Of a stretch of 64,000 bases of DNA, positions 40,796 through 48,785 are shown in pieces. The notes under the pieces are model-generated. The model searched no databases and had not been told where the DNA came from. It saw only the letters and a list, made by a program, of their open reading frames with translations. The position numbers and the translations under genes were made by a program. Within the stretch, counting starts at the first letter, position 1, and each line of letters starts with the position of its first letter. This DNA is from CAYOHP01 sp964403795 [NCBI: uncultured bacterium] (lineage in GTDB: Bacteria > Muiribacteriota > UBA6191 > CAZXTJ01). The DNA lies in the NCBI GenBank assembly GCA_964403795.1, contig CAYOHP010000012.1:1-64000 (forward strand), written 5' to 3'.

Positions 40796-43138
40796 ATGCC
40801 GATTCCGCGTCGCATCCCGCTGCCCCTCTCTCGCCGGCCCCGGAACCCCGGGGCCCGGGCCGGGTTCCTGTTGCCGAGCGCGGTCTTCGTGGGCGTGGTG
40901 GTGCTCGGCCTGGCGGCTTCCTATCTCTACATGGCCCGGGTCCAGGACGGCCGCGGCCGGCGCTACCAGGCGACCCTGGCGGCCCGCTTCCTGGCCGAGG
41001 GGGTTCGGGAGCTGGTGCTCCACCTGGTGCGGGATGCCGCCACCCCCAAGGCCCGACCCGGCCTGGGCGGGGAGGCCGATTCCGGCTTCCGGGTGGTGGC
41101 CCGGGAGCTGCCTTCCCGCCTTCCCGAAACGCTCGGGAAGTATGGCATCAAGGAGTCGGTGAAGGACCATCGCAAAGCCCTGGACCGGCTGTTCGGAGAG
41201 GGTGCGAGCGAGCTCGTCGATCGCCTGGAGGCCGAGATCCTGGGGGCCTCGGTGCGGCTGCGCCTGGGCTTCGAGATCGGCCGCTTCCCGGGCGCCCCGG
41301 ACTGGTGGGTGGACCCGGTCGCCAAGGCCCTCGAGGTCACGGTCTCGGTCGAGGTGGACCAGGCCGGGTTCACCGCCCGGACCGAAGGGGCGACCGTGGT
41401 CGTCGTCTACCCGCTGGGGGCGCCCCTGGTGGGTCGCTTCACCTCGAACCGGGACTGGGCCTGGCACGATCCCAAGTTCCAGCTCCCGTCGCGGCCCTTC
41501 GCCCCGGGTCGCCCGGACGGGGAGCTCATGGAGAAGGTGGGGACGGTGGAGCCGGGGAGCGCGGCCAAGGCGTTCGCGGACCACGGCTGGGCCTACCCGC
41601 AGGTGGTGGACGTGCTTCCGGGCGGGGGCTCGCTGGGGCAGCACCTCCTCCTCTGGAAGCCGGAAGGCGGCAAGTCCCCCATGCCCGAGGCCAGGATCCT
41701 CCTGGAGCAGCCCCGGGGAGCCCCGGACGGGGCCACCGATCCGTTGCACCCGGAGCTCCGGCAGGAGGCCTTCCTGACCGGCGTGATCCAGGGATCGGGC
41801 GTCCCCCCGATCGACAGCTGGCCGGGCGGGGACCTCCGGGCCACCATCTACGCCGATGATCGCCATCCCCGGACCGTGGCGACCCACGGCCACCACTCGC
41901 CGTTCGGGAGCGGTGTGGACCCGAGTCCGACCTTCGCCCCGGCCAGCCGGATGCGCTTCGAGGCCCGTGCCGCCCTGGTGGTGGACCGGGACCGGAGCGG
42001 GAGCGACGAGCGGGCGCAGCGCTACGAGACCGGGATCGATCTCCCCCGCCGGGAGGGAGTGGCCTACGAACTGGGGACCGCGCCCGGCGAGTTCGAGCTC
42101 CTGGTCTCCGAGTTCGAGCGGGCCGAGGCCGGTGCCCCGGCGCCCCGGCTGCCGCGGGTCCCCGAGGCGATCGAGAACCGGAACCTCACGTTCAGCGACG
42201 GCGGAGCACCCAGGATCCTCGCCAGCGAAGCGCCCTATGCCGAGCTCGGCCTCGATCCTGCGGAGTATGCCCTGGGCGAGGTCTTCCCCGACCCCGGCGA
42301 GTACACCCGGCTGGCGAGCCGCTGGGTCGAGGTGCCCCTCCAGATGGCCTGCCGGCTCGGCGCCCTCCCGTTGGAAGGCTCGCAGCGGCTCCTCGAGGAG
42401 ATGGTCTGGGGTCGGCGCGGCCTGGACGAGGCCCGGGCCTGGCACGAGACGCCCCGGCAGCTCTCGCACCGCGATCCCCTCCACAAGGTGAAGGAGCGCC
42501 CCGAGGATGCCCTGCACTTCGACCTGGGGCCCTCGACCGGGGATCCGGCCGAGGACGACCGGGACTTCGTCGAGGCGCTGGAGGAAGCCGCCCGGTTCCG
42601 GATGCATCGCTGGCAGCCGGAGATCTTCGTGTTCGGTTCCGAAGACCTGGAGCGGTACTTCCCGGACGGGGACCTCCGGGGCTACCGGGTCCGGGTCCTG
42701 CCCCGGGCCCTGGATGCCGCGGCCCCGGTGAAGGCTTCGGAGCTGGGCTTGAAGGGAGGGACCCTGGTGGCCGAGATCGTCGAACTCGACGGGACTCTCC
42801 CGGTCCAGTCGGAGGCCGATCCCCTCGAGGTCGGATCCGCCAACCTGTTCCTGTCGGGCGGGAACGGGGCCGTCCAGGTGGCCGCGATGGGACGGCTGGA
42901 GCCGCTGCGCCGGAGGCCGGAGGATCAGGTCGAGGTGAAGGGGACGAGCTACCAGGGCGACGCTCCGATCTTCCAGGACGGGTTCCCCAACCAGGAGGCG
43001 GTGGCCGCCGCCATCGAGGAGATCCGCAAGCGACATGCCGGCCCGGCGTCGCTGTGCACGGTCTGGGATGCGATCCGCGATCCGATCGGTCCGAAGGCCG
43101 ATGCCGGCTACCGGGTGGCATGGGTGGGACTGCGATGA
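40796..43138 (+). CDS. Large pilin-machinery-like membrane protein (PilX/GspK-like N-terminus)
   Basis: 780 aa from ATG 40796. N-terminus GARAGFLLPSAVFVGVVVLG is a prepilin-like basic-then-hydrophobic segment; mature position 5 is not a Glu, as in GspK/PilX proteins. The rest is a long exported domain rich in Pro and acidic residues with no recognised family. It starts a three-gene unit: the next gene starts inside its stop (ATGA), and both followers are classical pseudopilins. GspK caps pseudopili in type II secretion; at 780 aa this protein is far larger than usual GspK (about 330 aa). I infer a tip complex. Confidence 0.7.
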   Translation: MPIPRRIPLPLSRRPRNPGARAGFLLPSAVFVGVVVLGLAASYLYMARVQDGRGRRYQATLAARFLAEGVRELVLHLVRDAATPKARPGLGGEADSGFRVVARELPSRLPETLGKYGIKESVKDHRKALDRLFGEGASELVDRLEAEILGASVRLRLGFEIGRFPGAPDWWVDPVAKALEVTVSVEVDQAGFTARTEGATVVVVYPLGAPLVGRFTSNRDWAWHDPKFQLPSRPFAPGRPDGELMEKVGTVEPGSAAKAFADHGWAYPQVVDVLPGGGSLGQHLLLWKPEGGKSPMPEARILLEQPRGAPDGATDPLHPELRQEAFLTGVIQGSGVPPIDSWPGGDLRATIYADDRHPRTVATHGHHSPFGSGVDPSPTFAPASRMRFEARAALVVDRDRSGSDERAQRYETGIDLPRREGVAYELGTAPGEFELLVSEFERAEAGAPAPRLPRVPEAIENRNLTFSDGGAPRILASEAPYAELGLDPAEYALGEVFPDPGEYTRLASRWVEVPLQMACRLGALPLEGSQRLLEEMVWGRRGLDEARAWHETPRQLSHRDPLHKVKERPEDALHFDLGPSTGDPAEDDRDFVEALEEAARFRMHRWQPEIFVFGSEDLERYFPDGDLRGYRVRVLPRALDAAAPVKASELGLKGGTLVAEIVELDGTLPVQSEADPLEVGSANLFLSGGNGAVQVAAMGRLEPLRRRPEDQVEVKGTSYQGDAPIFQDGFPNQEAVAAAIEEIRKRHAGPASLCTVWDAIRDPIGPKADAGYRVAWVGLR

Positions 43139-43659
43139 GCGGTCACCCTGGTCGTCGCGGCGGGCTCACCCTGGTCGAGGTGCTGATCGCGGGGGTCGTC
43201 TTCCTGCTCATGGTGATGGTGTTCCAGGGGATGTTCTCGGTGGCCCACGGGGGCGAGGGCCGGGACCTGCGCCGGACCCAGGCGATGGCGATGGCGGCCG
43301 AGCTCATGGAACAGGTCACCACGGTGCACTCCTTGAAGGCCGACCTGCCGCTCTGGGGCGGGAAGGACGGGGCGATCCACCCCGACGGACTCCCCGAGGG
43401 CGTGACCATGTACCACTGCCCGGGAGGCCAGCTCTTCACGTTGCCCGACGTGCCGGGGTTCCGTCGAAGGCTCTCGATCGAGGAGTACCGGATCGGCGGC
43501 GAGGACGCCCTGCTCCGCCCCGATCGCAACTACCGGATCCGGGTCGAGGTCGAGTACCCGGGACCCTTCGGGGAGGACCGCATGGTGCGGCTGGTGACGA
43601 CCCGTTCCCGTCCGGTGGTCGCCAAGCCCAGATTGGAGCCGCCCCCATGGATCGAGTGA
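43135..43659 (+). CDS. Pseudopilin (GspI/PilV-like)
   Basis: 174 aa from ATG 43135, overlapping the previous stop. Prepilin signal RRGGLTLVEVLIAGVVFLLM, with the Gly-Leu cut site and Glu5. The mature part has a helical stem (TQAMAMAAELMEQVTT) and a beta-rich head. Minor pseudopilin of a type II secretion or type IV pilus-like system. Followed by a 13-base overlap with another. Confidence 0.85.
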   Translation: MSGHPGRRGGLTLVEVLIAGVVFLLMVMVFQGMFSVAHGGEGRDLRRTQAMAMAAELMEQVTTVHSLKADLPLWGGKDGAIHPDGLPEGVTMYHCPGGQLFTLPDVPGFRRRLSIEEYRIGGEDALLRPDRNYRIRVEVEYPGPFGEDRMVRLVTTRSRPVVAKPRLEPPPWIE

Positions 43660-44519
43660 GGCAGCGAGCGGGCGCGGGCCGTCGGGGCTTCACCCTGGTC
43701 GAGGTGCTGGTGGCGGCGGCGGTGGCCGCCCTGGCCGCGGCCGCCTTCTACCAGACCATGGCGGCTTCGGCGATCCGGTTCCGCCAGGGCGAGTCGGGAC
43801 TCGAGGCCAGCGAGGAGGCCCAGCGGATCCTCGAGTACCTGCGCAAGGACATGCAGGGGCCCTTCCCCTGGACGCCCTGCAACTACCCCGAGAAGGTCCT
43901 GAAGTCCCTGGGCTTCCCGGGGTCGCGCCTCGATTTCGCGGTGATCCCGCGCCGGGTAGCCCGTTGGATCACCTACTACCGGACCCCGGACCGGGTGCCG
44001 GAAGGACCGGTCCGGGAGGCGACCCGCCACCTGGCGGAGGTGGGCTGGAACCCAACGGCCGGGGCCCCCTGCGAAGTGAGCTGGCCCTGCTGCACCGATG
44101 CGGGACCCCGCTGGATCGGGCCGAGCCCTCCCATGAAGGAACTCGAATGCCTGCGGACGGACCAGCCCTGGGTCGACTTCCTGGAGCGGTCCCCCAGGAC
44201 CGGAGGCCGGGACTTCTGGGTGATCGGCCCCGCCATCTGGAGGTTCGATCCGGCCACGGGATCGGTGGTCCGCTGGACCGAGGAGTCGGGCGCCGCCAGC
44301 TTCGGGGAGGGGCGCCTGGAGCGCTTCGGGGTGATGCCCACCGAGGAGCACTCGGCCAACGAATACCTGAAGCCGAAGCGTTCGGTGGGGGTGGGGCCGT
44401 CGAAGCACATGCTCGAGGTCTCGCTGGCCTTCCGCCGGGACGCCGGGCGCATCGACCTGGAGCTGAGGACCTTGCTGACGGTCCCTCCCTACGCGGCCTG
44501 GTACGGGCCGATCCCGTGA
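43647..44519 (+). CDS. Pseudopilin (GspJ-like)
   Basis: 290 aa from ATG 43647. Prepilin signal GRRGFTLVEVLVAAAVAALA with Glu5. Mature part has the QRILEYLRKDMQGPF-type stem of GspJ proteins, an insertion with several cysteines (CEVSWPCCTDAG) and a hydrophobic end (LLTVPPYAAWYGPIP). The cysteines may form disulfides outside the membrane. Overlaps the previous gene. Confidence 0.82.
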   Translation: MDRVRQRAGAGRRGFTLVEVLVAAAVAALAAAAFYQTMAASAIRFRQGESGLEASEEAQRILEYLRKDMQGPFPWTPCNYPEKVLKSLGFPGSRLDFAVIPRRVARWITYYRTPDRVPEGPVREATRHLAEVGWNPTAGAPCEVSWPCCTDAGPRWIGPSPPMKELECLRTDQPWVDFLERSPRTGGRDFWVIGPAIWRFDPATGSVVRWTEESGAASFGEGRLERFGVMPTEEHSANEYLKPKRSVGVGPSKHMLEVSLAFRRDAGRIDLELRTLLTVPPYAAWYGPIP

Positions 44520-44553
44520 CCGTTCGGATCCGCCTCGGAGAGCCCGTCGGGTC

Positions 44554-45687
44554 TCAGGATCCGGAGGTGCGCTTGCCGGGAGCGAGCGCCGCGACCTTCT
44601 TCTTGGCCTCTTCGTGCCCCTGGTCGGCGGCTTTGCGGTACCACTGGAGGGCTGAGGCGAGGTTCTTGGGCACTGCCTTGCCCTCCTCGAGCAGGCGTCC
44701 CAGGGCGTATTGGGCGGCGCTCTGGTTCTGGGCTGCGGCCTTGGAGTACCACTGGAAGGCGGAGCGGAGATCGGGGGCTACGCCCTCGCCCTTCTCCAGC
44801 ATCCAACCGTAGGAGTACTGCCCGCTGGCGTTCCCCTGCTGGGCGGCCTTCTGGTACCAGGTGGCGGCGGTGTTCGGGTCCTTCTCCACGCCGATCCCGT
44901 AGTAGTAGAGGTCGCCGAGCAGATCCTGTCCCGAGGAGTTGCCGGACTCGGCGGCCAGGCGGGTCCAGGCCAGCGCGGCCCGCGGGTCGGCGCTCACGCC
45001 CTGGCCGTTCTTGGCCATGAAGCCGAGCGAGTACTGGGCATGGCCATGGCCGAGGATGGCGGCCTCCCGGTACTTGGCGGCGGCGGCGGCGAGGTCCTTG
45101 GCGACGCCCCGGCCGAAGTAGAGGTTCTCGCCCTCGTCGTAGAGGCGCTTGGCGGCTTCGACCTGGGTCGGGCTGGGGCGGGCCACGATCGGGGGGAGCT
45201 CGAAGGGTGGGGGGGCGGCAGGGGGAGCGACCGGGGGAGGCGGGGGCGCGGTGGGCTCCTCGTCGCAGCCGCGGGCGATCCCGGCGAGCGATGCGAGCAG
45301 CTGACGGGCGGCCTCGGCCCAGGCGTCGGCACGCGTCTCCTCCCCCGAGAGGACGACCGCGCTGGTCGCGGCCGCCTTGGCGGGATGGACGATCAGGGGA
45401 TCGATCCCCCACTGGGTCTGGTCCCCGCAGAACACCCGGGCCCGGGGGGCGGGTCCCGGGGGCTGCCACATTCCCACCAGGCGTCCGGCAGGCCATGGGA
45501 TCTCGAGTTCGGCGAGGTAGGAACAGGTCACCTCGCTGGGCCCGCTGGTGCCCAGGAAGACCCGGGTGTCGGAGAGGCGGAGACCGGGGATCTCGGGGCA
45601 GGGGACCGGGGCGTCGGCCGGTGCCGGGGGAGCCGCGAGGACCAGGGCGGAGATGGCGATGGCGAGCGGGCGGAGGCGGGTTGCCAC
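44554..45687 (-). CDS. Exported Sel1-repeat protein
   Basis: 377 aa from GTG 45687. Signal peptide (AIAISALVLAAPPAPADA), a 150-residue N-terminal part with a few cysteines, a Pro-rich linker, then five Sel1 repeats (for example AAAKYREAAILGHGHAQYSL, TWYQKAAQQGNASGQYSYGW). Sel1 proteins bind other proteins as adaptors. No Shine-Dalgarno; TACGCT ends six bases before the start. Not in the same unit as the sigma-54 lipoprotein. Confidence 0.85.
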   Translation of the reverse strand: MATRLRPLAIAISALVLAAPPAPADAPVPCPEIPGLRLSDTRVFLGTSGPSEVTCSYLAELEIPWPAGRLVGMWQPPGPAPRARVFCGDQTQWGIDPLIVHPAKAAATSAVVLSGEETRADAWAEAARQLLASLAGIARGCDEEPTAPPPPPVAPPAAPPPFELPPIVARPSPTQVEAAKRLYDEGENLYFGRGVAKDLAAAAAKYREAAILGHGHAQYSLGFMAKNGQGVSADPRAALAWTRLAAESGNSSGQDLLGDLYYYGIGVEKDPNTAATWYQKAAQQGNASGQYSYGWMLEKGEGVAPDLRSAFQWYSKAAAQNQSAAQYALGRLLEEGKAVPKNLASALQWYRKAADQGHEEAKKKVAALAPGKRTSGS

Positions 45688-45693
45688 GGGGCG

Positions 45694-45699
45694 AGCGTA
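45694..45699 (-). promoter_or_regulatory. -10-like TACGCT six bases before the Sel1-protein start
   Basis: GTGCTACGCT on the minus strand, six bases, then GTG. Extended -10 form; no leader. Confidence 0.35.
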
Positions 45700-45729
45700 G
45701 CACGGGGGGCGGACCCCGGTTCGGGCCGG

Positions 45730-46290
45730 TCAGAGGAAGAGGTCGGAGTTGGCGGCTCCGGGTTCGAGCCAGTTGGTGGCTCCGGCCGGGGCGCCCGAGT
45801 CGGAGAAGAGGTCGGCGTTCTCGGCGCCGGGCACGAGCCAGTTGGTGGCCCCCGCCGGGGCGCCGGACCCGGTATCGGAGAAGAGATCGGAGTTCTCAGC
45901 GCCGGGCACGAGCCAGCCAGGAGCCCCGGACTGGTCATTGGCCACATCGAGTCCATCGGCGGCGGCCTGCGCAGTGGCACCGGTCTCGGGCCAGGTCGCA
46001 GAGATCCCGTCGAGCATCCCTTCCATGCGGGCGTCCTGCAGATCGGCGGGACTCGACTGTCCCAGGGGAGTGGCAGCGCTGCCCCCCTTCGGCGGAGCCG
46101 GCTTGGCAGCGGCAGCCGCGCTGCCGATCTTCCCCAGGAAGTTGCCGGCCGGCCCGAGCAGGCCGCCGACGGCGCCCATGATGGCGGCGGCGTCCTGGGC
46201 GGTGCAGCCGGTGGTGAAGAAGCTGGCGAAGATCGCCAGGGCCGCGATCCGGGCCCGGGCCGCTCGGTAGGTCTTCCGGTTCTGCTCCAT
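45730..46290 (-). CDS. Lipoprotein with three C-terminal WLxPGAxNxDLF repeats, under a sigma-54 promoter
   Basis: 186 aa from ATG 46290 with GGAG about seven bases upstream. Signal with lipobox FTTGC, so Cys29 should carry lipid. A Gly/Ala-rich stretch (IMGAVGGLLGPAGNFLG) and a disordered linker follow. The final 70 residues are three near-identical units: APGWLVPGAENSDLFSD, ATNWLVPGAENADLFSD, ATNWLEPGAANSDLFL. Not a known family to me; short repeated aromatic-acidic motifs suggest a binding tail displayed on the envelope. The only gene downstream of the sigma-54-type promoter and its two upstream palindromes. Confidence 0.7.
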   Translation of the reverse strand: MEQNRKTYRAARARIAALAIFASFFTTGCTAQDAAAIMGAVGGLLGPAGNFLGKIGSAAAAAKPAPPKGGSAATPLGQSSPADLQDARMEGMLDGISATWPETGATAQAAADGLDVANDQSGAPGWLVPGAENSDLFSDTGSGAPAGATNWLVPGAENADLFSDSGAPAGATNWLEPGAANSDLFL

Positions 46291-46343
46291 CGCCTGCTCC
46301 GTTCCTGCCCCCGCCGGGGCTTCTCGGGTCCGCCGGGCGAGAT

Positions 46344-46361
46344 AAAGCAGGGTGCGTGCCA
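46344..46361 (-). promoter_or_regulatory. Sigma-54 (RpoN) promoter
   Basis: On the minus strand TGGCACGCACCCTGCTTT. It carries the -24 GG and -12 GC dinucleotides with exactly 10 bases between them, and matches TGGCACG-N4-TTGCT with one change. Transcription would begin near 46336, about 46 bases before the lipoprotein start. Confidence 0.8.
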
Positions 46362-46403
46362 GGGGCTGGAATCCGCTTGGGATGCGGGATGGGAGTGGGT
46401 AGC

Positions 46404-46420
46404 CGTCTCGGCCTGAGACC
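46404..46420. promoter_or_regulatory. Upstream palindrome 1 (enhancer-type site)
   Basis: CGTCTCG, three bases, TGAGACC: five paired positions of seven (GTCTC/GAGAC). Centre at 46412, about 76 bases before the sigma-54 transcription start. Confidence 0.55.
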
Positions 46421-46445
46421 GTGGGGAGGCAGCCCGGGCCCCTCT

Positions 46446-46462
46446 GGTCTCAAGCTGAGACC
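46446..46462. promoter_or_regulatory. Upstream palindrome 2 (enhancer-type site)
   Basis: GGTCTCA, AGC, TGAGACC: a perfect 7+7 palindrome, same core as site 1. Centres are 42 bases apart (four helical turns), so both face the same side. Twenty-five bases after the activator's stop codon; could alternatively serve as its terminator, but there is no T-run. Confidence 0.65.
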
Positions 46463-46486
46463 GCGCCTCCCGGCCTTCCCCCTGCG

Positions 46487-47842
46487 CTAGGTGATCCCCA
46501 TGCGCTTCAGCTTGCGGAACAGGGTGGCGCGACCCATGCCCAGGAACTCGGCGGCCTTGTTGCGGTTGCCGTCGAAGCGGCGGAGGGCGTCGAGGATCGC
46601 CCGCTCTTCGTAGTCGCGCAGCGAGCCGCCTTCGGGGGCGGGCGTCGCCGCGTCGTCGGGTTCGTCGGCGGTCGCGGCCCTCGGCCCGGGATCGACCTCC
46701 GGCGCCTCAGGACCACCGGGACTCGGGTTCGGTTCGGGGAGCCCGAGGTCGGCAGCGGTGATGCGACCGTTCTCGGCCAGGGCCGAGGCCCGCTCCAGGG
46801 AATGCCGCAGTTCCCGGACGTTGCCCGGCCAGCGGTGCAGCAGCATGGCACGACGGGCGCCCTCGGTGAGCCGGAGGCCGGGGGCGAGGAAGGTCTCGGC
46901 CAGCACCAGGGCGTCGTCGTCCCGGTCCCGGAGCGGCGGGATCGGCAGGGTCACCGCCGAGAGCCGGTAGTAGAGATCCCGGCGGAAGCTCCCGGCTTCG
47001 ACCAGGGCCGGCAGGTCCTTGTGGGTGGCGGCCACGATCCGCACCCGGACCCGGGTCGCCTGGCTGCCGCCCAGGGGGCGCACCTCGCCTTCCTCCAGGA
47101 CCCTGAGGAGCTGGGGCTGGAGAGCGAGGGGGATCTCGCCGACCTCGTCGAGGAAGAGGGTGCCCCCGTGGGCCCGGGCGAAGGCGCCCTGCCGGTCCCG
47201 GTCGGCCCCGGTGAAGGCGCCCCGGACATGGCCGAAGAGCTCGCTGCGGAGGTGCTCCCCGTCGCCGAGCAGGGTGCAATCGACGACTTCGTAGGGTCCG
47301 TCGGCGACCGCGCTGCGTTCGTGGATCCGGCGGGCCAGCCGCTCCTTGCCGGTCCCGGACTCGCCGAGCAGCAGGGCCGGGAGACCCAAGGGGGCGACCT
47401 TCTCGATCAGGCCGAGCAGGCGTCGCATGGCGGGACTGCGGCCGATCAACCCGGCGGGGGCCTCGCAGGCCGGGGCCTCGAACTCGGCGGTCCGGGTCCG
47501 GAGCACGAGCAGGGTGGCGCCGATCCGGATCCGGCTGCCGTCCTCCAGGCGGGCCGATTCGATCCGGGCGTCCCCCAGCCTGGTCCCGCTCTTGGAGCCG
47601 AGGTCCAGGATCCTCCAGCCGTCCTCGCAAGGCTGGATCCGCACATGCTCGCGGGAGACGGTGGCGTCGCCCAGGCGCAGGTCCGCGGTCTCGCCCCGCC
47701 CCACCACGACGGGCCGGTCCTCGAGCCGGTACTCGAGTCCCACGTCGGGGCCCTCGTGGACCCGGAGGATCGAGGCCTGGACCCGGAGCCGGGTCTCGGA
47801 GCCCGATTCGAGCACCAGGCTGCGGGTCAGTTCGTGACTCAT
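46487..47842 (-). CDS. FHA-domain sigma-54 enhancer-binding protein
   Basis: 451 aa from ATG 47842, overlapping the double-receiver gene's stop (ATGA). N-terminal FHA (RPVVVGRGETADLRLGD ... VSREHVRI ... LGSKSGTRLGDARI) reads phosphothreonine. The AAA+ core has GESGTGKE (Walker A), ELFGHVRGAFTGADRD (GAFTGA loop that contacts sigma-54) and GGTLFLDEVGE (Walker B), and the WPGNVREL motif. C-terminal Fis-type HTH (AAEFLGMGRATLFRKLKRMG). FHA in place of a receiver makes Ser/Thr kinase signalling the likely trigger. The palindromes just downstream match what a Fis-type HTH would bind. Confidence 0.94.
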   Translation of the reverse strand: MSHELTRSLVLESGSETRLRVQASILRVHEGPDVGLEYRLEDRPVVVGRGETADLRLGDATVSREHVRIQPCEDGWRILDLGSKSGTRLGDARIESARLEDGSRIRIGATLLVLRTRTAEFEAPACEAPAGLIGRSPAMRRLLGLIEKVAPLGLPALLLGESGTGKERLARRIHERSAVADGPYEVVDCTLLGDGEHLRSELFGHVRGAFTGADRDRQGAFARAHGGTLFLDEVGEIPLALQPQLLRVLEEGEVRPLGGSQATRVRVRIVAATHKDLPALVEAGSFRRDLYYRLSAVTLPIPPLRDRDDDALVLAETFLAPGLRLTEGARRAMLLHRWPGNVRELRHSLERASALAENGRITAADLGLPEPNPSPGGPEAPEVDPGPRAATADEPDDAATPAPEGGSLRDYEERAILDALRRFDGNRNKAAEFLGMGRATLFRKLKRMGIT

Positions 47843-48648
47843 GCGGTGGCGGCGGCGGCCTCGGCCACGAGCTTCACGAGACGGCCGAGGTCGGCCCCCT
47901 TGCGGACCCAGCCGGCGGCGCCGATCCGTTCCGCCGCGGCACCGATCTCGGCCTCGGTCATGCCGGAGTGGATCACGAAACGCGGTTTGGGCGGCTCTAG
48001 GAAGGCCTGGGCGAAGAGGGCGAGCTTGTCGCCCGAGAGGTTGGGGAGGCCGAGGTCCAGGACCACCACCGTGTAGCGGTCGGAAAGCATGCGATCGCGG
48101 AAGCTCGGCCAGTCGGAGGCCGTGTCCACCCGGTAGCCCTCGTCGGCGAAGGTGTCGCGCACCATCTCCCGGATCCGGGGATCGTCCTCCACCACCAGGA
48201 TCGGGACGCGATCGGAGGCGGCTTCCTCCCGGGCGGGTGGCATCGGGGGCATGGTCTCCGGGGAGCGGAAGAGGTGGGGATGCTCGTGGATCCAGACCAG
48301 GACCGAGAGCGGCGAGAAGGGTCGGTGCATCCATCCGTCGGCACCCGACTCGGCCGCCAGGGTCTCGAGTTCGAACTCGGGCAAGTCCGAGACCAGGAGT
48401 ACCGGGATGCGGGCCAGCTCGGGGCTGCCCCGCATCTCGGAGCAGATCGCGTCCCCCGAGAGGTCGGGGAGTTCTACCTTGAGGACCACCAGATCGGGAG
48501 GCTCCGAGCCCTCGAGGTAGTGGACCGCGGCTTCGCCGGTCCCGACGATCCGGACCTCGAACCCGGCCCCGCCCAGGGCCTGCGCCATGGTCGAGGCCAG
48601 GAAGGCCTGGTCGTCGACGATCAGGATCCGCCGGACCTCGGTCGTCAT
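47839..48648 (-). CDS. Two-receiver response-regulator-like protein; first receiver lacks the phospho-Asp
   Basis: 269 aa from ATG 48648, with GGGGAGGA five bases upstream. Receiver 1 (residues about 7-125) keeps the acidic pocket (IVDDQ) but has Lys57 in place of the phosphoacceptor Asp (DLVVLKVELPD). Receiver 2 (about 140-265) is intact: VVEDDPRI, VVVLDLGLPNLSG with the Asp, IHSG, and the Lys region (VRKGAD). No output domain. Overlaps the enhancer-binding gene, so it probably modulates that protein. No histidine kinase is in the window. Confidence 0.9.
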   Translation of the reverse strand: MTTEVRRILIVDDQAFLASTMAQALGGAGFEVRIVGTGEAAVHYLEGSEPPDLVVLKVELPDLSGDAICSEMRGSPELARIPVLLVSDLPEFELETLAAESGADGWMHRPFSPLSVLVWIHEHPHLFRSPETMPPMPPAREEAASDRVPILVVEDDPRIREMVRDTFADEGYRVDTASDWPSFRDRMLSDRYTVVVLDLGLPNLSGDKLALFAQAFLEPPKPRFVIHSGMTEAEIGAAAERIGAAGWVRKGADLGRLVKLVAEAAAATA

Positions 48649-48672
48649 CCCGTTCCTCCCCGCCTTCCCTCC

Positions 48673-48678
48673 TTCGTA
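48673..48678 (-). promoter_or_regulatory. -10-like TACGAA for the double-receiver/enhancer-binding operon
   Basis: TGCTACGAA on the minus strand, an extended -10 form, 25 bases before the ATG and followed by a good ribosome site. Confidence 0.4.
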
Positions 48679-48772
48679 GCATGGGAAGGGGCTTGCGGTC
48701 GCCAGGCCGCTGCCTCCGTATCCGGTGGGGGCGGGGCGTCGCCTGCCGGGCATCCCGTGCCCCGTACCCGTG

Positions 48773-48778
48773 TATCCT
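48773..48778 (+). promoter_or_regulatory. -10-like TATCCT seven bases before the start at 48786
   Basis: GTGTATCCT then seven bases and ATG; no Shine-Dalgarno. Part of the leaderless pattern. Confidence 0.4.
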
Positions 48779-48785
48779 CCCGGGC

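Noticed and set aside
44525-44563. CGGATCC/GGATCCG inverted repeat between convergent genes
   Set aside because: Loop of 25 bases and no T-run; too weak to call a terminator.
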